Numbered from the stretch's first letter, positions 27,976-35,603 are shown. The stretch is DNA of 35,956 nucleotides from Dehalococcoidia bacterium (GCA_030602785.1 JAUVZB010000024.1:1-35956); one strand, 5' to 3'. Translations and numbers: made by a program. Notes: a model not told the origin generated them from the sequence alone.

Positions 27976-28241
27976 TGGAAAACCTCCTGCCCGGCAGGGA
28001 CCACCTCCTCCACCGTCAGCGGTGGAGCTCGTCTTCGGTTTCTGAGACAGGCAGCCCATCCTTTCATGAAAGCTACAATGAAGGGCATCTCGTGATGAGT
28101 CAGGAAATACACGGTTTGCTGCCCTGCCCGTTCAGGCCACATAGTCGCCGTCCACCAGGCCAAGGCATCCGCAAGACCGGGGTATTCGGCCAGAGCCGTA
28201 GCTTTCTGGGCTTCGATTTCTGCTATGGAATCTGACATCAT
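27972..28241 (-). CDS. Small helical protein
   Basis: 89 aa; ATG 28241 and 28238 are adjacent after AAAGGGGGCGAAG. Helical with LADALAWWTATMWPE and MPFIVAFMKGWAACLRN. It ends TVEEVVPAGQEVFQ, whose codons carry the next gene's ribosome site. Overlaps the J-domain stop. Confidence 0.55.
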   Translation of the reverse strand: MMSDSIAEIEAQKATALAEYPGLADALAWWTATMWPERAGQQTVYFLTHHEMPFIVAFMKGWAACLRNRRRAPPLTVEEVVPAGQEVFQ

Positions 28242-28771
28242 GGCTTCGCCCCCTTTACCTTAACGATGTGCTCATAAGCCTTCTGAAGGCGCTTGAACCG
28301 CTCCTCGTCGCCGCCCTTGTCGGGGTGGGCGAACATTGCCTTGGTCTGGTAGACCCGTTTCACCTCTTCAACGGAGGCGTCCGGCTCCACCCCCAGGACG
28401 GCGCAGGCCGTCTCGTAGCTCTCCTTGTCGGAGTCCTTGCCGGTGGTGACCAAGCCGCCCACGAACTGCACCCCCTGGGCCACGCCGGTGATCCCCCGCT
28501 CCCCCCAGATCTTCATGTTGTGGACCACCACGTAGCACACCCGGAGGTTCTGGGCCCTGGTGGGCTGCAGCCTGGAGCCTATCTCGGTCCAGGTCTTGCC
28601 CCGGAGGAAGCGCACCGTGTAGCCGGGGCCGCTGTCGTCAGGGAAGGGCTCCCAGTCCTCTATGACCCAATCGTTGAACAGGCGGCGCAAGTCGGCTAAG
28701 GTATCGGACACCGTCTTATCGGTATCTATTATGTTGACGACGGCGGCGCCGCCGGCCCGCTTCCTGGTCAT
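28238..28771 (-). CDS. J-domain protein
   Basis: 177 aa from ATG 28771 after AAAGGGGGCTAAG. Residues 119-172 (ACAVLGVEPDASVEEVKRVYQ...HPDKGGDEERFKRLQKAYEHI) are a C-terminal J domain with the HPD at 149-151, so it can stimulate an Hsp70. The N-terminal 110 residues are a separate alpha/beta part (WTEIGSRLQPTRAQNLRVCYVVVHNMKIWG) of unknown role, probably substrate recognition. In phages, J proteins recruit host DnaK to replication complexes. Confidence 0.8.
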   Translation of the reverse strand: MTRKRAGGAAVVNIIDTDKTVSDTLADLRRLFNDWVIEDWEPFPDDSGPGYTVRFLRGKTWTEIGSRLQPTRAQNLRVCYVVVHNMKIWGERGITGVAQGVQFVGGLVTTGKDSDKESYETACAVLGVEPDASVEEVKRVYQTKAMFAHPDKGGDEERFKRLQKAYEHIVKVKGAKP

Positions 28772-28784
28772 CTTAGCCCCCTTT

Positions 28785-28988
28785 CTACGTGTCCGGGCCT
28801 ACTTCATAGGACGTGGCTGAGAATCGGCAACATACGCCGTCGCGCAGTCTCACGATGAAAAGCCCTTGCTGTGGAACGGTCTTCACGGCATACCATCCAT
28901 TGTCTCCAGCAACCACGACGAGCTGGTCAAACTGATGGCCGGTGGCCCGAATGACCTCAGTGAGGAATCTGTCTTGCTCCGTGCTCAC
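28785..28988 (-). CDS. Small hypothetical protein
   Basis: 67 aa, GTG 28988 overlapping the upstream stop (GTGA), with AGGAGGGAGG before it. Strands QLVVVAGDNGWYAVKTV and GLFIVRLRDGVCCRF suggest a small beta fold. Function unknown. Confidence 0.55.
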   Translation of the reverse strand: MSTEQDRFLTEVIRATGHQFDQLVVVAGDNGWYAVKTVPQQGLFIVRLRDGVCCRFSATSYEVGPDT

Positions 28989-29248
28989 CCTCCCTCCTGG
29001 TGCACCGGCTCCAGCTGCCGCTCTTCCGAGACCCTTTTGACCCGGACGACAGGGTATTTTATGGTCATTCTGGTCCCGATCTTGGATGTGATATCCAGGA
29101 TGTCACCACGCCGGATTTTCTCGTTGTGAACAAGCACCCCGTTCCACAGCCAGGCCTGGAATGGCCGGCTATCGACCACAACACCGTCCCTGATGTCCCA
29201 TTCGAGGAAGTCCTGGCCGTGGTCTTTCAGATACACTGTGAGCAGCAT
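28985..29248 (-). CDS. Small beta-rich protein
   Basis: 87 aa from ATG 29248 after GGAGGAGGACCAAC. LLTVYLKDHG, IRDGVVVDSRP, WLWNGVLVHNEKIRRGDILDI and TIKYPVVRVKRV are beta strands typical of an SH3- or OB-like barrel. The last codons hold the ribosome site for the next gene. Function unknown. Confidence 0.55.
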   Translation of the reverse strand: MLLTVYLKDHGQDFLEWDIRDGVVVDSRPFQAWLWNGVLVHNEKIRRGDILDITSKIGTRMTIKYPVVRVKRVSEERQLEPVHQEGG

Positions 29249-29261
29249 GTTGGTCCTCCTC

Positions 29262-30350
29262 CTATCGCTTCGGCTCCGCCTTGAGTAGGTCGATGAAGGC
29301 CGAGGCCCCCGACATGGTGAGGTCCCCTATTTGCTCCCTCCCCGCCATCTGGCAGAGCTCCTCCAAGCCTATGCCCCGCTCTTTTGCGAGGCTGGTTATG
29401 TGCCGGACCTGGGCCTCGGAAGCCATGTGGACCTGCTGCCCGGGCGCCGACCCCTGGGCCTGGGGCTGGCCATGCCCCGCTGCTCCTTCTACCACCCGGT
29501 ACTCGGCGTCGATCACCTCCAGCGCCTCAGGGATCCCATCGGCTTCTTCCACCAGCGCCTGGCGGGAGGTCCTGAGCTGGCTGGACGCCTCCGGGTATGA
29601 CTCCCAGTACCATCGCTTCACCGCTCGCACCCGGGCCTGGTTGCCAGGGAGCTCGCCCGCCGGCGTGCCGTCCGCCTTGGCCTTCTCCTGTTGCTTGTGG
29701 GTCACCCATCCATAGGTGGTGAACTCCCGCCCAGGTTCCCAATCCTTGCGCCGCCCGGTGGCTGACCACATCCAGGCCTCGGGGTCACCGCACAGGTCCT
29801 CCTTCAGGCCCGGGTCGGTAACCCGCTCGGCGGTGGGCGGGCCATTCCAGGCCTCGGGGCACGCCCGGGCCGCCAGGGAGCCGTAGCCTTGCTCCGAGAT
29901 GAGGGGCACCACCACATACTGGTCGGTCTTGCTGTTTCTGAACGGGAGGGGGTAGACCTCTCCCAGCAGTGGGTCCAGCCCCATGCCCAGGCACTGCACG
30001 GCGAACAGGGTAACGGCGCCCTGGTTTACCTTCTCCAGCTGCGGGAACCTGGCCGTCAGGATGGGGGCCAACCTGTAAGGCTCCCGCACCGCCAGCGCCC
30101 CCCGCCGAGCCCATCCTCGTTTGTCTATCTCCTGGGCCATCGCCACGGGGAGGGCGGCGCCCCGGCGGTGGGCCTGGGTCAGGCTCTCCTTCTCCACCAG
30201 CCCGGTGTGCTCCTGGGACTGGGTGCACAAGAGCACATAGCCCTCCACCCCGTACTTCCCGCCCCAGGCGAGCGACAGTAGCCCATGGCATTCAGCGCAC
30301 ACACAGCGCTCGCTGAGCCCCTGGCCTTCTCTGTAGTCGACCGGGATCAT
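29262..30350 (-). CDS. RecT-family single-strand annealing protein
   Basis: 362 aa. ATG 30350 follows AAGGAGGCGATC; the longer ORF crosses two other genes. A CxxC pair (CVCAEC, then LLC) near the start is an unusual zinc-like addition. The RecT core is seen in AVQCLGMGLDPLLGEVYPLPF, YVVVPLISEQGYGSLAARA and ARVRAVKRWYWESYP. The end MASEAQVRHITSLAKERGIGLEEL is the tail common in phage RecT/Bet relatives. It anneals complementary single strands in phage recombination. A RecE-type nuclease is not visible here. Confidence 0.82.
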   Translation of the reverse strand: MIPVDYREGQGLSERCVCAECHGLLSLAWGGKYGVEGYVLLCTQSQEHTGLVEKESLTQAHRRGAALPVAMAQEIDKRGWARRGALAVREPYRLAPILTARFPQLEKVNQGAVTLFAVQCLGMGLDPLLGEVYPLPFRNSKTDQYVVVPLISEQGYGSLAARACPEAWNGPPTAERVTDPGLKEDLCGDPEAWMWSATGRRKDWEPGREFTTYGWVTHKQQEKAKADGTPAGELPGNQARVRAVKRWYWESYPEASSQLRTSRQALVEEADGIPEALEVIDAEYRVVEGAAGHGQPQAQGSAPGQQVHMASEAQVRHITSLAKERGIGLEELCQMAGREQIGDLTMSGASAFIDLLKAEPKR

Positions 30351-30508
30351 GATCGCCTCCTTGCGTTCGGGCGAATACCCCACCAAATCCAAACAGCACC
30401 AACAATTAGCGCTGCAGCGCCAGCAATATACCAACCTGGAAAACCACCAATCATGATGGAGCCCGCAATGACCAAAACGCTTCCCGCTATAGTCCACAAT
30501 TTATCCAC
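30347..30508 (-). CDS. Tiny two-span membrane protein
   Basis: 53 aa, GTG 30508 within the end of the upstream gene; stop overlaps the RecT ATG (ATGA). WTIAGSVLVIAGSIMIGGF and WYIAGAAALIVGAVWIWW are two transmembrane helices joined by a PG turn. The C-terminus is basic (RPNARRRS), suggesting cytoplasmic ends. A holin-like role is possible but untestable by eye. Confidence 0.55.
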   Translation of the reverse strand: MDKLWTIAGSVLVIAGSIMIGGFPGWYIAGAAALIVGAVWIWWGIRPNARRRS

Positions 30509-30680
30509 GAGCAAGCCTCTCTCGTCTGCGGGCCTCCGCCAGACAATTCTTGCAGGTGGTAGGCCCCTTCGTTTCAACCCAGCCGCGTTCAATACGGACC
30601 CGGCAAAGAGTCCATACACTCCCGATGGCCCTCCCCGTGTGAACCTTGGCCTTCGGGTATAACCCCGTCCAATGGCTCAT
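30501..30680 (-). CDS. Small CxxC protein
   Basis: 59 aa from ATG 30680 after AAGGGGCAGG, with an ATGA overlap to the upstream stop. It reads MSHWTGLYPKAKVHTG and WTLCRVRIERGW, then TTCKNCLAEARRRERLARG. The three Cys could form a zinc site. The start, stop and overlaps on both sides fit the operon better than the longer antisense-like reading here. Function unknown. Confidence 0.6.
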   Translation of the reverse strand: MSHWTGLYPKAKVHTGRAIGSVWTLCRVRIERGWVETKGPTTCKNCLAEARRRERLARG

Positions 30681-31111
30681 GGTGCCTGCCCCTTGAACTT
30701 CCGGTGCACCTCAAAGAAGGGACACCTCTTTTGAGCTTCAGCCACCCGCTTGTTGGGTCGGATAAGGCCATCGGAAGCGAACCATTGGTGCTTATCCGGC
30801 GGGGTGTCTGGTGGGGTGTCATGTGCTGGAGAATCAAAGCGGCCCTTGCTGCAAGTGAAGATATCCTTCTCAAGGAGGCAAAGGCGGCTATCCGTTCCTC
30901 GGTGGGTGTCCTTGATGACCAGGTCACAGTACCGGCACATCTTCGGGACGAGGCGCCGTGGCTCCTCGAGGTGAACTACGCAGGCGCTGCAGTAGTCCGG
31001 GGCGCAAGGGGTCTCCCAGCGGCAGGGACCGGCCAGCGTCCGGCAGGGCTCGGCCTCGGTGCACCCGCACACCCGGCACCGGCGGGGGGGGCTTCCTACA
31101 TCTCTGCTCAC
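30677..31111 (-). CDS. Multi-Cys zinc protein
   Basis: 144 aa, GTG 31111 overlapping the ParB stop (GTGA), after GAGGAAG. CRVCGCTEAEPC, GPCRW and PDYCSAC form the mobile-element CxxCGCT...C...C...CSAC zinc module; MCRYC and CPFF follow. A DTPPDTPPDK repeat separates the parts. Placed next to ParB. Probably nucleic-acid or protein binding. Confidence 0.65.
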   Translation of the reverse strand: MSRDVGSPPRRCRVCGCTEAEPCRTLAGPCRWETPCAPDYCSACVVHLEEPRRLVPKMCRYCDLVIKDTHRGTDSRLCLLEKDIFTCSKGRFDSPAHDTPPDTPPDKHQWFASDGLIRPNKRVAEAQKRCPFFEVHRKFKGQAP

Positions 31112-32970
31112 GGTTCTTCCTCTTGGCCTCCGTCGAGCATCGACAGCTCATTTGACCTCAGGCTGTGGATGAGCAGCAGGGCCGCTAACTCGGGCACTGA
31201 ATCCTTCGCGGCGCTGGCTATGCGCCCTGTCAGCCGCCTATTATCCCCCAGGGCGCTATAGTCGTGCCCCTTGGACAGTCCCAGCAGCTCCCGCACCCTG
31301 TGCAGGGTGTAGGGCTCGTATTTCTGCAGGCCCCTGTAGTCCTTAAACCTGAATTCCTGGCCGGCCACCAGGGCCAGGGACACCATCCGGGCCAGCCGCC
31401 GGTTGGACAGCAACATGAAGAGGTCCTTGGCCAGCTCCTGGGTGGCCGTTCTCTCATCCTCCCGGTGCCCCTCGAACTCGGCCTCCGCCGTGGCCCGGCC
31501 GGCAGCCAGTTTCTCTTCGTAATGCTTCCTGTTGAAGCAGAACAGCTTCGGCGAGCTGTCGTACTGCTGATAGCCGTAGGTGGCGCCGGTGGTGCACCTC
31601 TCCAGGCACTCCTCTATGTCGGGGAAGTACTGCGGCGGCCCTCCGTATTGGTTCCGGTCCAGCGCCTTAGAGAAGCCCGAGTGCTTGCCGAGGTTGACCG
31701 TCTTGTCCCGGGTACCCAGCACCTGCCTCATCTCCGGTGTCATGGCGGAAACCGCCACCGCTTTGGCCTTTTTCTGGCGTTTTGAGGGGCTCTGAGGCAC
31801 ATCCGCCACAGTCTCGGGTGTTTCTACAGAAACCTGTGAATCGCCCGCCGAAACCTGTGAACCGCCCGCCAGCTGCCTGGCCACCGCCATCTGCCTGGCC
31901 ACCGGGTCGGTGGCCAGGGCCTTCTCCCGCATCCGGTCCTGCACCGGGAGATCTGCAGGGGCCCGGGCCGGGCCGGATCCCCCGGCCGTTTCCCCCTTGG
32001 CCGTTTCCTCCTTGGCCGTTTCCCGCTTGGCCGCCTCGTGGCGCCGCCCCCACGCCTTCACATCGCAGGTCATGGCCAGGCTGCGATCTTTGGTCGTCCG
32101 TTCGCCGCCGCCCGAGAAGGTGCTGGCATCCCAGGGGATGGTGTGCACCATAGTGGGCAGATCCCGCTGGAAGGCCTCTACATCGAACAGGGGGTCGGTA
32201 CGGTGGCTGCTGCCGTAGTCGAAGTGGCTGGTATCCTTGCCACTCAGGCTGCCCACCCGGCGCCACTCCTGCACAGTGCTCTTCTGCACCCTGTCCCGTA
32301 TGAGGCGGCGGATGTTGGGCGCCCTCCAGTCGGGGCCGGCCCCCAGGCGGGTCTTCGCCACCTCCATCACCACCGACTTCATGATATCGGTGTGCATGTG
32401 ATCCTCGGCCGTCAGGCACAGGAACTCCCGGGCGGCGAAGGCGCTCATCTCCCCGGACTCCACGTGCTGCAGCACCACCGCGGGCAGCTTGAGCAGGCGC
32501 ATGGCGTTGGACAGGGTGGAGTGGTCCAGGCCCAGTGAGGTGGCCAGGTCGGTGACGGTGAGCTCGGGGATGGTGTCCAGGGCCTTCTTGTAGGCGCGGT
32601 AATTCTGCAGGGGGGTGAGGTCGGTGCGCTTGTTGTTTTCAGTGAGCGCGACGACCGCCATCTGGGCATCGGTGAGCTCCCTGAGTACCACGGCGATGGT
32701 TTGGGGCCACTGCCCCGCGTCGGCCAGCTGCCTCATGGCCAGCAGCCGTGTCATGCCGAAGGCCAGCTGGTATTTCCCCTGCTCGGCCCCCAGGCGGACG
32801 GTGAGGGTCTGCAGGAGTCCCACCTCCTGGAGGCTCTGCGCCATGTCCCGCACGTCCTCCGGGTTGCGGTCCAGGCGCGGATCCCAGGGGTTGGGTTGGA
32901 GTAGGTCCAGGGCCACCTCGAGTACGCTGCCCTGGGTGGACGCCGCTTGCATGGTATTTGCTCCTACCAT
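31108..32970 (-). CDS. PRTRC-type ParB-family protein
   Basis: 620 aa from ATG 32970 after GAGGAGGGATAACT. Residues 15-115 are the ParB/Srx domain (LDLLQPNPWDPR, MAQSLQEVGLLQTLTVR, KYQLAFGMTRLLAMRQLA, ALTENNKRTDLTPLQ). The nucleotide-contact GERR is replaced by GMTR. An HTH follows (TVTDLATSLGLDHSTLSNAMRLLKLP). The extended C-terminus has KETAKE-type repeats and a Cys cluster (C455, C459, C478), as in the long PRTRC ParB family. It likely binds a centromere and pairs with the cassette on the other strand. Confidence 0.8.
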   Translation of the reverse strand: MVGANTMQAASTQGSVLEVALDLLQPNPWDPRLDRNPEDVRDMAQSLQEVGLLQTLTVRLGAEQGKYQLAFGMTRLLAMRQLADAGQWPQTIAVVLRELTDAQMAVVALTENNKRTDLTPLQNYRAYKKALDTIPELTVTDLATSLGLDHSTLSNAMRLLKLPAVVLQHVESGEMSAFAAREFLCLTAEDHMHTDIMKSVVMEVAKTRLGAGPDWRAPNIRRLIRDRVQKSTVQEWRRVGSLSGKDTSHFDYGSSHRTDPLFDVEAFQRDLPTMVHTIPWDASTFSGGGERTTKDRSLAMTCDVKAWGRRHEAAKRETAKEETAKGETAGGSGPARAPADLPVQDRMREKALATDPVARQMAVARQLAGGSQVSAGDSQVSVETPETVADVPQSPSKRQKKAKAVAVSAMTPEMRQVLGTRDKTVNLGKHSGFSKALDRNQYGGPPQYFPDIEECLERCTTGATYGYQQYDSSPKLFCFNRKHYEEKLAAGRATAEAEFEGHREDERTATQELAKDLFMLLSNRRLARMVSLALVAGQEFRFKDYRGLQKYEPYTLHRVRELLGLSKGHDYSALGDNRRLTGRIASAAKDSVPELAALLLIHSLRSNELSMLDGGQEEEP

Positions 32971-32972
32971 AG

Positions 32973-33167
32973 TTATCCCTCCTCATTCTTTGGATACCTT
33001 TGTCTGTGCTCCGCAAAGACCCCCATGAAATGAGCCCGGAGCTCGTCCCTATCGAATGTCTCTAATGCTCGAAATACTGCCTCCAGCCTATGGGCCATCA
33101 TCTGCACCACCTCCCCGACGAGCAGCTCCGCAATCGGTCCGAACTCGGCTTCCAGGTCCTGGCTCAT
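32973..33167 (-). CDS. Small helical protein
   Basis: 64 aa from ATG 33167 after GGGAGAAGACGAAG, directly upstream of parB (2-nt gap). Helical throughout (AELLVGEVVQMMAHRLEAVFRALETF). It could be a ParB partner given its position, but no family is recognised. Confidence 0.6.
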   Translation of the reverse strand: MSQDLEAEFGPIAELLVGEVVQMMAHRLEAVFRALETFDRDELRAHFMGVFAEHRQRYPKNEEG

Positions 33168-33285
33168 CTTCGTCTTCTCCCTTCCTTGGGGGCGGGGGCC
33201 AAGACCCCAGCCCCATTTGATAGCGGGTTATTGCCAGCTCGATCTTGGCTGCCACAAACGCCAGGTCATATTCCGCCACGTTCAT
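33088..33285 (-). CDS. Small protein overlapping next gene
   Basis: 65 aa from ATG 33285 in an ATGA overlap with the upstream gene. MNVAEYDLAFVAAKIELAITRYQMG is a well-formed helix. The last 25 residues overlap the next gene by 80 nt and are of low complexity (EPGPGSRVRTDCGAARRGGG). The true protein may end earlier in ancestors, so a frameshift near the end is possible. Confidence 0.5.
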   Translation of the reverse strand: MNVAEYDLAFVAAKIELAITRYQMGLGSWPPPPRKGEDEDEPGPGSRVRTDCGAARRGGGADDGP

Positions 33286-33521
33286 TCGGGGATTATCCGC
33301 TTCAACCTGCGACCAAACCTGGGGGTCCGCAGATGCACCACATTAGGGGCCACAGTGGGGTTGTACACGGAGCAGTGCCCCTGGCGGTGGGCGAGCAGGA
33401 GCTGCCGCACCAGGACGCGTTTACCCTCCCAGGCCCCGGCGATGGTGAGGTCGCCGGTCTGTATGCTCACCAGGCCCACCTTCACCCCACAGGCACATTC
33501 GACTGTCAGCGCGCCTTGCAT
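33282..33521 (-). CDS. Hypothetical protein
   Basis: 79 aa. ATG 33521 follows GAAGGAGGCTAAG. Strands ALTVECACGVKVGLVSIQTGDLTIAG and a helix VLVRQLLLAHRQG, ending in a basic tail (RTPRFGRRLKRIIPE). Possible small zinc or nucleic-acid protein. Function unknown. Confidence 0.55.
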   Translation of the reverse strand: MQGALTVECACGVKVGLVSIQTGDLTIAGAWEGKRVLVRQLLLAHRQGHCSVYNPTVAPNVVHLRTPRFGRRLKRIIPE

Positions 33522-33522
33522 C

Positions 33523-33720
33523 TTAGCCTCCTTCAAGCCTCGCCAATTCCTTTAGCAGGAGCTTGAGAAACTCAACATATTCCTCGATTGCTTTTGGCTC
33601 CCAACGCCTTATTAGCGGAGGGTTGATTAGCAGCCCTCTATCTACCAAACATTCATATTGGCCAAAGAAAACCCTTCTCTCTGTCGCTCGTTTAATCGGG
33701 GTTAAGAACTGGCTTTTCAA
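33523..33720 (-). CDS. Small AT-rich hypothetical protein
   Basis: 65 aa, TTG 33720 after AAGGGGAGAAG. EYVEFLKLLLKELARLEGG is a C-terminal helix. It and the next gene upstream are clearly richer in A+T than the rest, suggesting a different origin. Function unknown. Confidence 0.5.
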   Translation of the reverse strand: MKSQFLTPIKRATERRVFFGQYECLVDRGLLINPPLIRRWEPKAIEEYVEFLKLLLKELARLEGG

Positions 33721-33935
33721 CTTCTCCCCTTCATTTCACCCAGCCACAGTGCTGCCCAGCCCATTGTTCTTCGTATCCACGAGCGGTTACACCTTGAGCA
33801 ATCCACATGATAATGGCTGAAATACTGCAAATTACCACCCCAATCCCAGTACGTTCTCATAAAGGGATACTCGGCCTGGGTGTGGTGTTTCCTATGGAGG
33901 AGCCAACAGAATAACCAACAGAATAACGTTCTCAT
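33717..33935 (-). CDS. Small protein with hydrophobic N-terminus and zinc motif
   Basis: 72 aa from ATG 33935 after GGAAG. The hydrophobic start (TLFCWLFCWLL) is encoded by a tandem CCAACAGAATAA repeat. HYHVDCSRCNRSW gives a H-x-H-x2-C-x2-C metal site. AT-rich like its neighbour. Start choice is uncertain: ATG 33866 would remove the hydrophobic part. Confidence 0.5.
   Translation of the reverse strand: MRTLFCWLFCWLLHRKHHTQAEYPFMRTYWDWGGNLQYFSHYHVDCSRCNRSWIRRTMGWAALWLGEMKGRS
33902..33925 (-). repeat. 12-bp tandem repeat
   Basis: CCAACAGAATAA occurs twice in tandem on the minus strand and encodes the repeated LFCW. A small slippage product. Confidence 0.6.
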
Positions 33936-34007
33936 GCCTCCACTTCCAAGGTTCTCATTTCGGAAGGCCCACCGGTTACTTCCCCTAAGCCTGGCCACCA
34001 CCGGCGA
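33936..34007. other. Short intergenic gap
   Basis: 72 nt with no convincing gene, between the int-distal gene and the AT-rich pair. I see no clear terminator or promoter here. Confidence 0.3.
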
Positions 34008-34208
34008 CTATCGGGTAGCACTTGGCGGGCCTTTCAGGACCCCCTCGGCCTCCTCCTCCTCCAGTGGTGTAATGGGCACGCCACATAGGGTGACCCGCGC
34101 CCGCATTAACTTCTCAAGCTCCTGTCTTCGGGGCTCCCCGCCGCTGAAGATGTGGATGGTGTTGGGCTCGACCTCCATGCCGCAGCGTCGGCACCGCGTA
34201 GCGTTCAT
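34008..34208 (-). CDS. Small zinc protein
   Basis: 66 aa from ATG 34208 in an ATGA overlap with the integrase stop, with GAAGAAG upstream. CRRCGMEVEPNTIHIF begins it, with a third Cys in RVTLCGVP. Charged helix PRRQELEKLMRAR. Translationally coupled to the recombinase, so possibly a recombination cofactor. No family recognised. Confidence 0.6.
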   Translation of the reverse strand: MNATRCRRCGMEVEPNTIHIFSGGEPRRQELEKLMRARVTLCGVPITPLEEEEAEGVLKGPPSATR

Positions 34209-35101
34209 GTCTTCTTCAGGACCTCCTCGGCCTCTTCCAACACATTCGGCGTCCACAGCAGCCCCTGGGCACCCTGCAGTGCCGCCCGCAGCGGCGAGTG
34301 CCGGTGGTGCGCCTCCACCACCTTGCGCATATCCAGGCTGACGTACCCCCGGGTGGTCCTGATGTCCGCGTGTCTCATTATTTCCTGCAGGGTGGCCATG
34401 TCCCCGCCATCCTCGATGTAGCCCTTGCCCAGGGAGTGCCTGAGAGCGTGGGGGCCCCGCTTCGGGCCGGGGATCCCCGCTCTCTCCATGGCCTGCCTGA
34501 CGATGCGGTACACGGCGTGCCTGGACATGCGCTGGCCGTTGCGGCCGGGGAAGAGGAAGGACTGCAATACCCTGCCGTCCTGGTTGGCCAGGAGGCGGAG
34601 CAAGTGGTATGTCTCAGGGCTGATGGGCACCCGGACCTGGCGGTTGCCCTTGCCGGTGACCCGGATGGTGTCCCTGGTCACATCCAGGACCTGCAGGGGG
34701 CCGAACTCAGCGGCCCGGATCCCCGCATCCAGGGCCAGGGCCAGTAGTGCCTTGTCCCGGAGCCGGGGCGCCGCCGCCAGCACCAGGGCCAGATCCTCGG
34801 TCTCCAGGGCCCTCATCTCGACCTCGGGGGGCCGGGGCCTCTCCACCCTCTCCATGGGGTTGGGGATGTTGAACTCCCAGCGACACCACCGGAAGAAGGC
34901 CTTCCACACCCGCCACCAGCTGGCCCTCACCCAGACGGATTTGGCCTTGGTCAGGGCCCAGCGCAGCGGCTCGGGGTCCTCGGGCAGCTCCGGGCACTCC
35001 CGCTCCAGGTGGCCCAGGATCTTGCCGTACATCTCCAGGGTCAGCGGGGAGAGCCCCAGCTTGGCCGCCAGGAAGCTGGCCCGTGCCTCGGCTGTGTTCA
35101 C
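34205..35101 (-). CDS. Tyrosine recombinase (XerC/D-like integrase)
   Basis: 298 aa, GTG 35101 overlapping the upstream stop (GTGA). Residues 1-85 are the SAM-like core-binding domain (SPLTLEMYGKILGHLERE, VRASWWRVWKAFFRWC). The catalytic domain has Arg129 (GIRAAE), Lys151 (TGKGNRQ), H218-x2-R221 (HALRHS), His244 (RHADI) and the Tyr253 nucleophile (TRGYVS). All six catalytic residues are intact. It may integrate the element or resolve multimers; coupling to an Xis-like gene favours integration. Confidence 0.9.
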   Translation of the reverse strand: MNTAEARASFLAAKLGLSPLTLEMYGKILGHLERECPELPEDPEPLRWALTKAKSVWVRASWWRVWKAFFRWCRWEFNIPNPMERVERPRPPEVEMRALETEDLALVLAAAPRLRDKALLALALDAGIRAAEFGPLQVLDVTRDTIRVTGKGNRQVRVPISPETYHLLRLLANQDGRVLQSFLFPGRNGQRMSRHAVYRIVRQAMERAGIPGPKRGPHALRHSLGKGYIEDGGDMATLQEIMRHADIRTTRGYVSLDMRKVVEAHHRHSPLRAALQGAQGLLWTPNVLEEAEEVLKKT

Positions 35102-35289
35102 GCCGCCTTACCGCCGCCCCTTTGCTCCCGGGCTTTCTTCTGGCGCTCAATGAATTGGGCCAGGGCTTCCTCTTCCACCCGCACCGACCCTACCAGCCTG
35201 ATAGCGGTGAGATGACCCCGGTCTATCCAGCGGTATACGGTCTGCGGATGAACGCTCAGCTGTTCGGCAACCTCATTTACTGTAAGCAT
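35098..35289 (-). CDS. Excisionase/MerR-type HTH protein
   Basis: 63 aa from ATG 35289. LTVNEVAEQLSVHPQTVYRWIDRGHLTAIRLVGSVRVEEEALAQFIE is the helix-turn-helix-wing of the excisionase/DNA-binding (helix_turn_helix_17-like) family. In these proteins it controls recombination direction or represses. The start codon itself lies inside an inverted repeat that flanks its promoter, so autoregulation is likely. Basic tail KKAREQRGGGKAA. Confidence 0.85.
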   Translation of the reverse strand: MLTVNEVAEQLSVHPQTVYRWIDRGHLTAIRLVGSVRVEEEALAQFIERQKKAREQRGGGKAA

Positions 35290-35316
35290 GATGCCTGATA
35301 CTTTAACATGCTTACA
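35281..35316. promoter_or_regulatory. Palindromic operator over xis promoter
   Basis: TGTAAGCATG (35281-35290) and CATGCTTACA (35307-35316) are perfect 10-bp inverted arms with a 16-bp spacer. One arm contains the gene's ATG and the spacer carries the -10. Half-site centres are 26 bp apart, suited to two HTH dimers or a looped dimer. Confidence 0.75.
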
Positions 35317-35330
35317 CACCGGCCTGTCAA
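35300..35330 (-). promoter_or_regulatory. Promoter for xis-int operon
   Basis: Minus strand: TTGACA (complement of 35325-35330), 19-bp spacer, TAAAGT (complement of 35300-35305). It has the same 19-bp spacing as the replication promoter at 24.8 kb. The short leader would leave little room for a ribosome site, so the transcript may be nearly leaderless. Confidence 0.6.
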
Positions 35331-35348
35331 GCCCCCCTGGCGGTAGAA

Positions 35349-35381
35349 GTGATAGAGGTGTATCGGCTGGTGATAGAGGTG
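35349..35381 (+). repeat. 12-bp repeat pair, 21-bp spacing
   Basis: GTGATAGAGGTG at 35349-35360 and 35370-35381. A 21-bp period puts both sites on the same DNA face. Confidence 0.7.
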
Positions 35382-35445
35382 GCCACCGGGGGTCAGTTTG
35401 CGTTTTTGCGCAGGTCGTGGCCGGGGGTGCTGGTGGCCAGGAGGG

Positions 35446-35505
35446 TGATCCAAAGTGGCCCAAAATGGTCCAAAGTGGGCCAGAGTGGTCCAAAGTGGGC
35501 CGGGG
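35446..35505 (+). repeat. Three 20-bp iterons
   Basis: Units start at 35446, 35466 and 35486 with the core TCCAAAGTGG. Units 2 and 3 share TGGTCCAAAGTGGGCC. They run straight into GGTGGCCGGGGC repeats to about 35540. Confidence 0.75.
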
Positions 35506-35603
35506 TGGTGGCCGGGGCGGTGGCCGGGGCGGTGGCCACCAGGTGGGCCAGCGGGGGGCTGGTGGCACCCCGCCCTTGTCATAGGAAACCCCCCTGGTTT
35601 GAG

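Noticed and set aside
30589-30927. 112-aa minus-strand frame beside the small membrane protein
   Set aside because: It crosses the well-supported 144-aa zinc protein and 59-aa CxxC protein in another frame and has no ribosome site.
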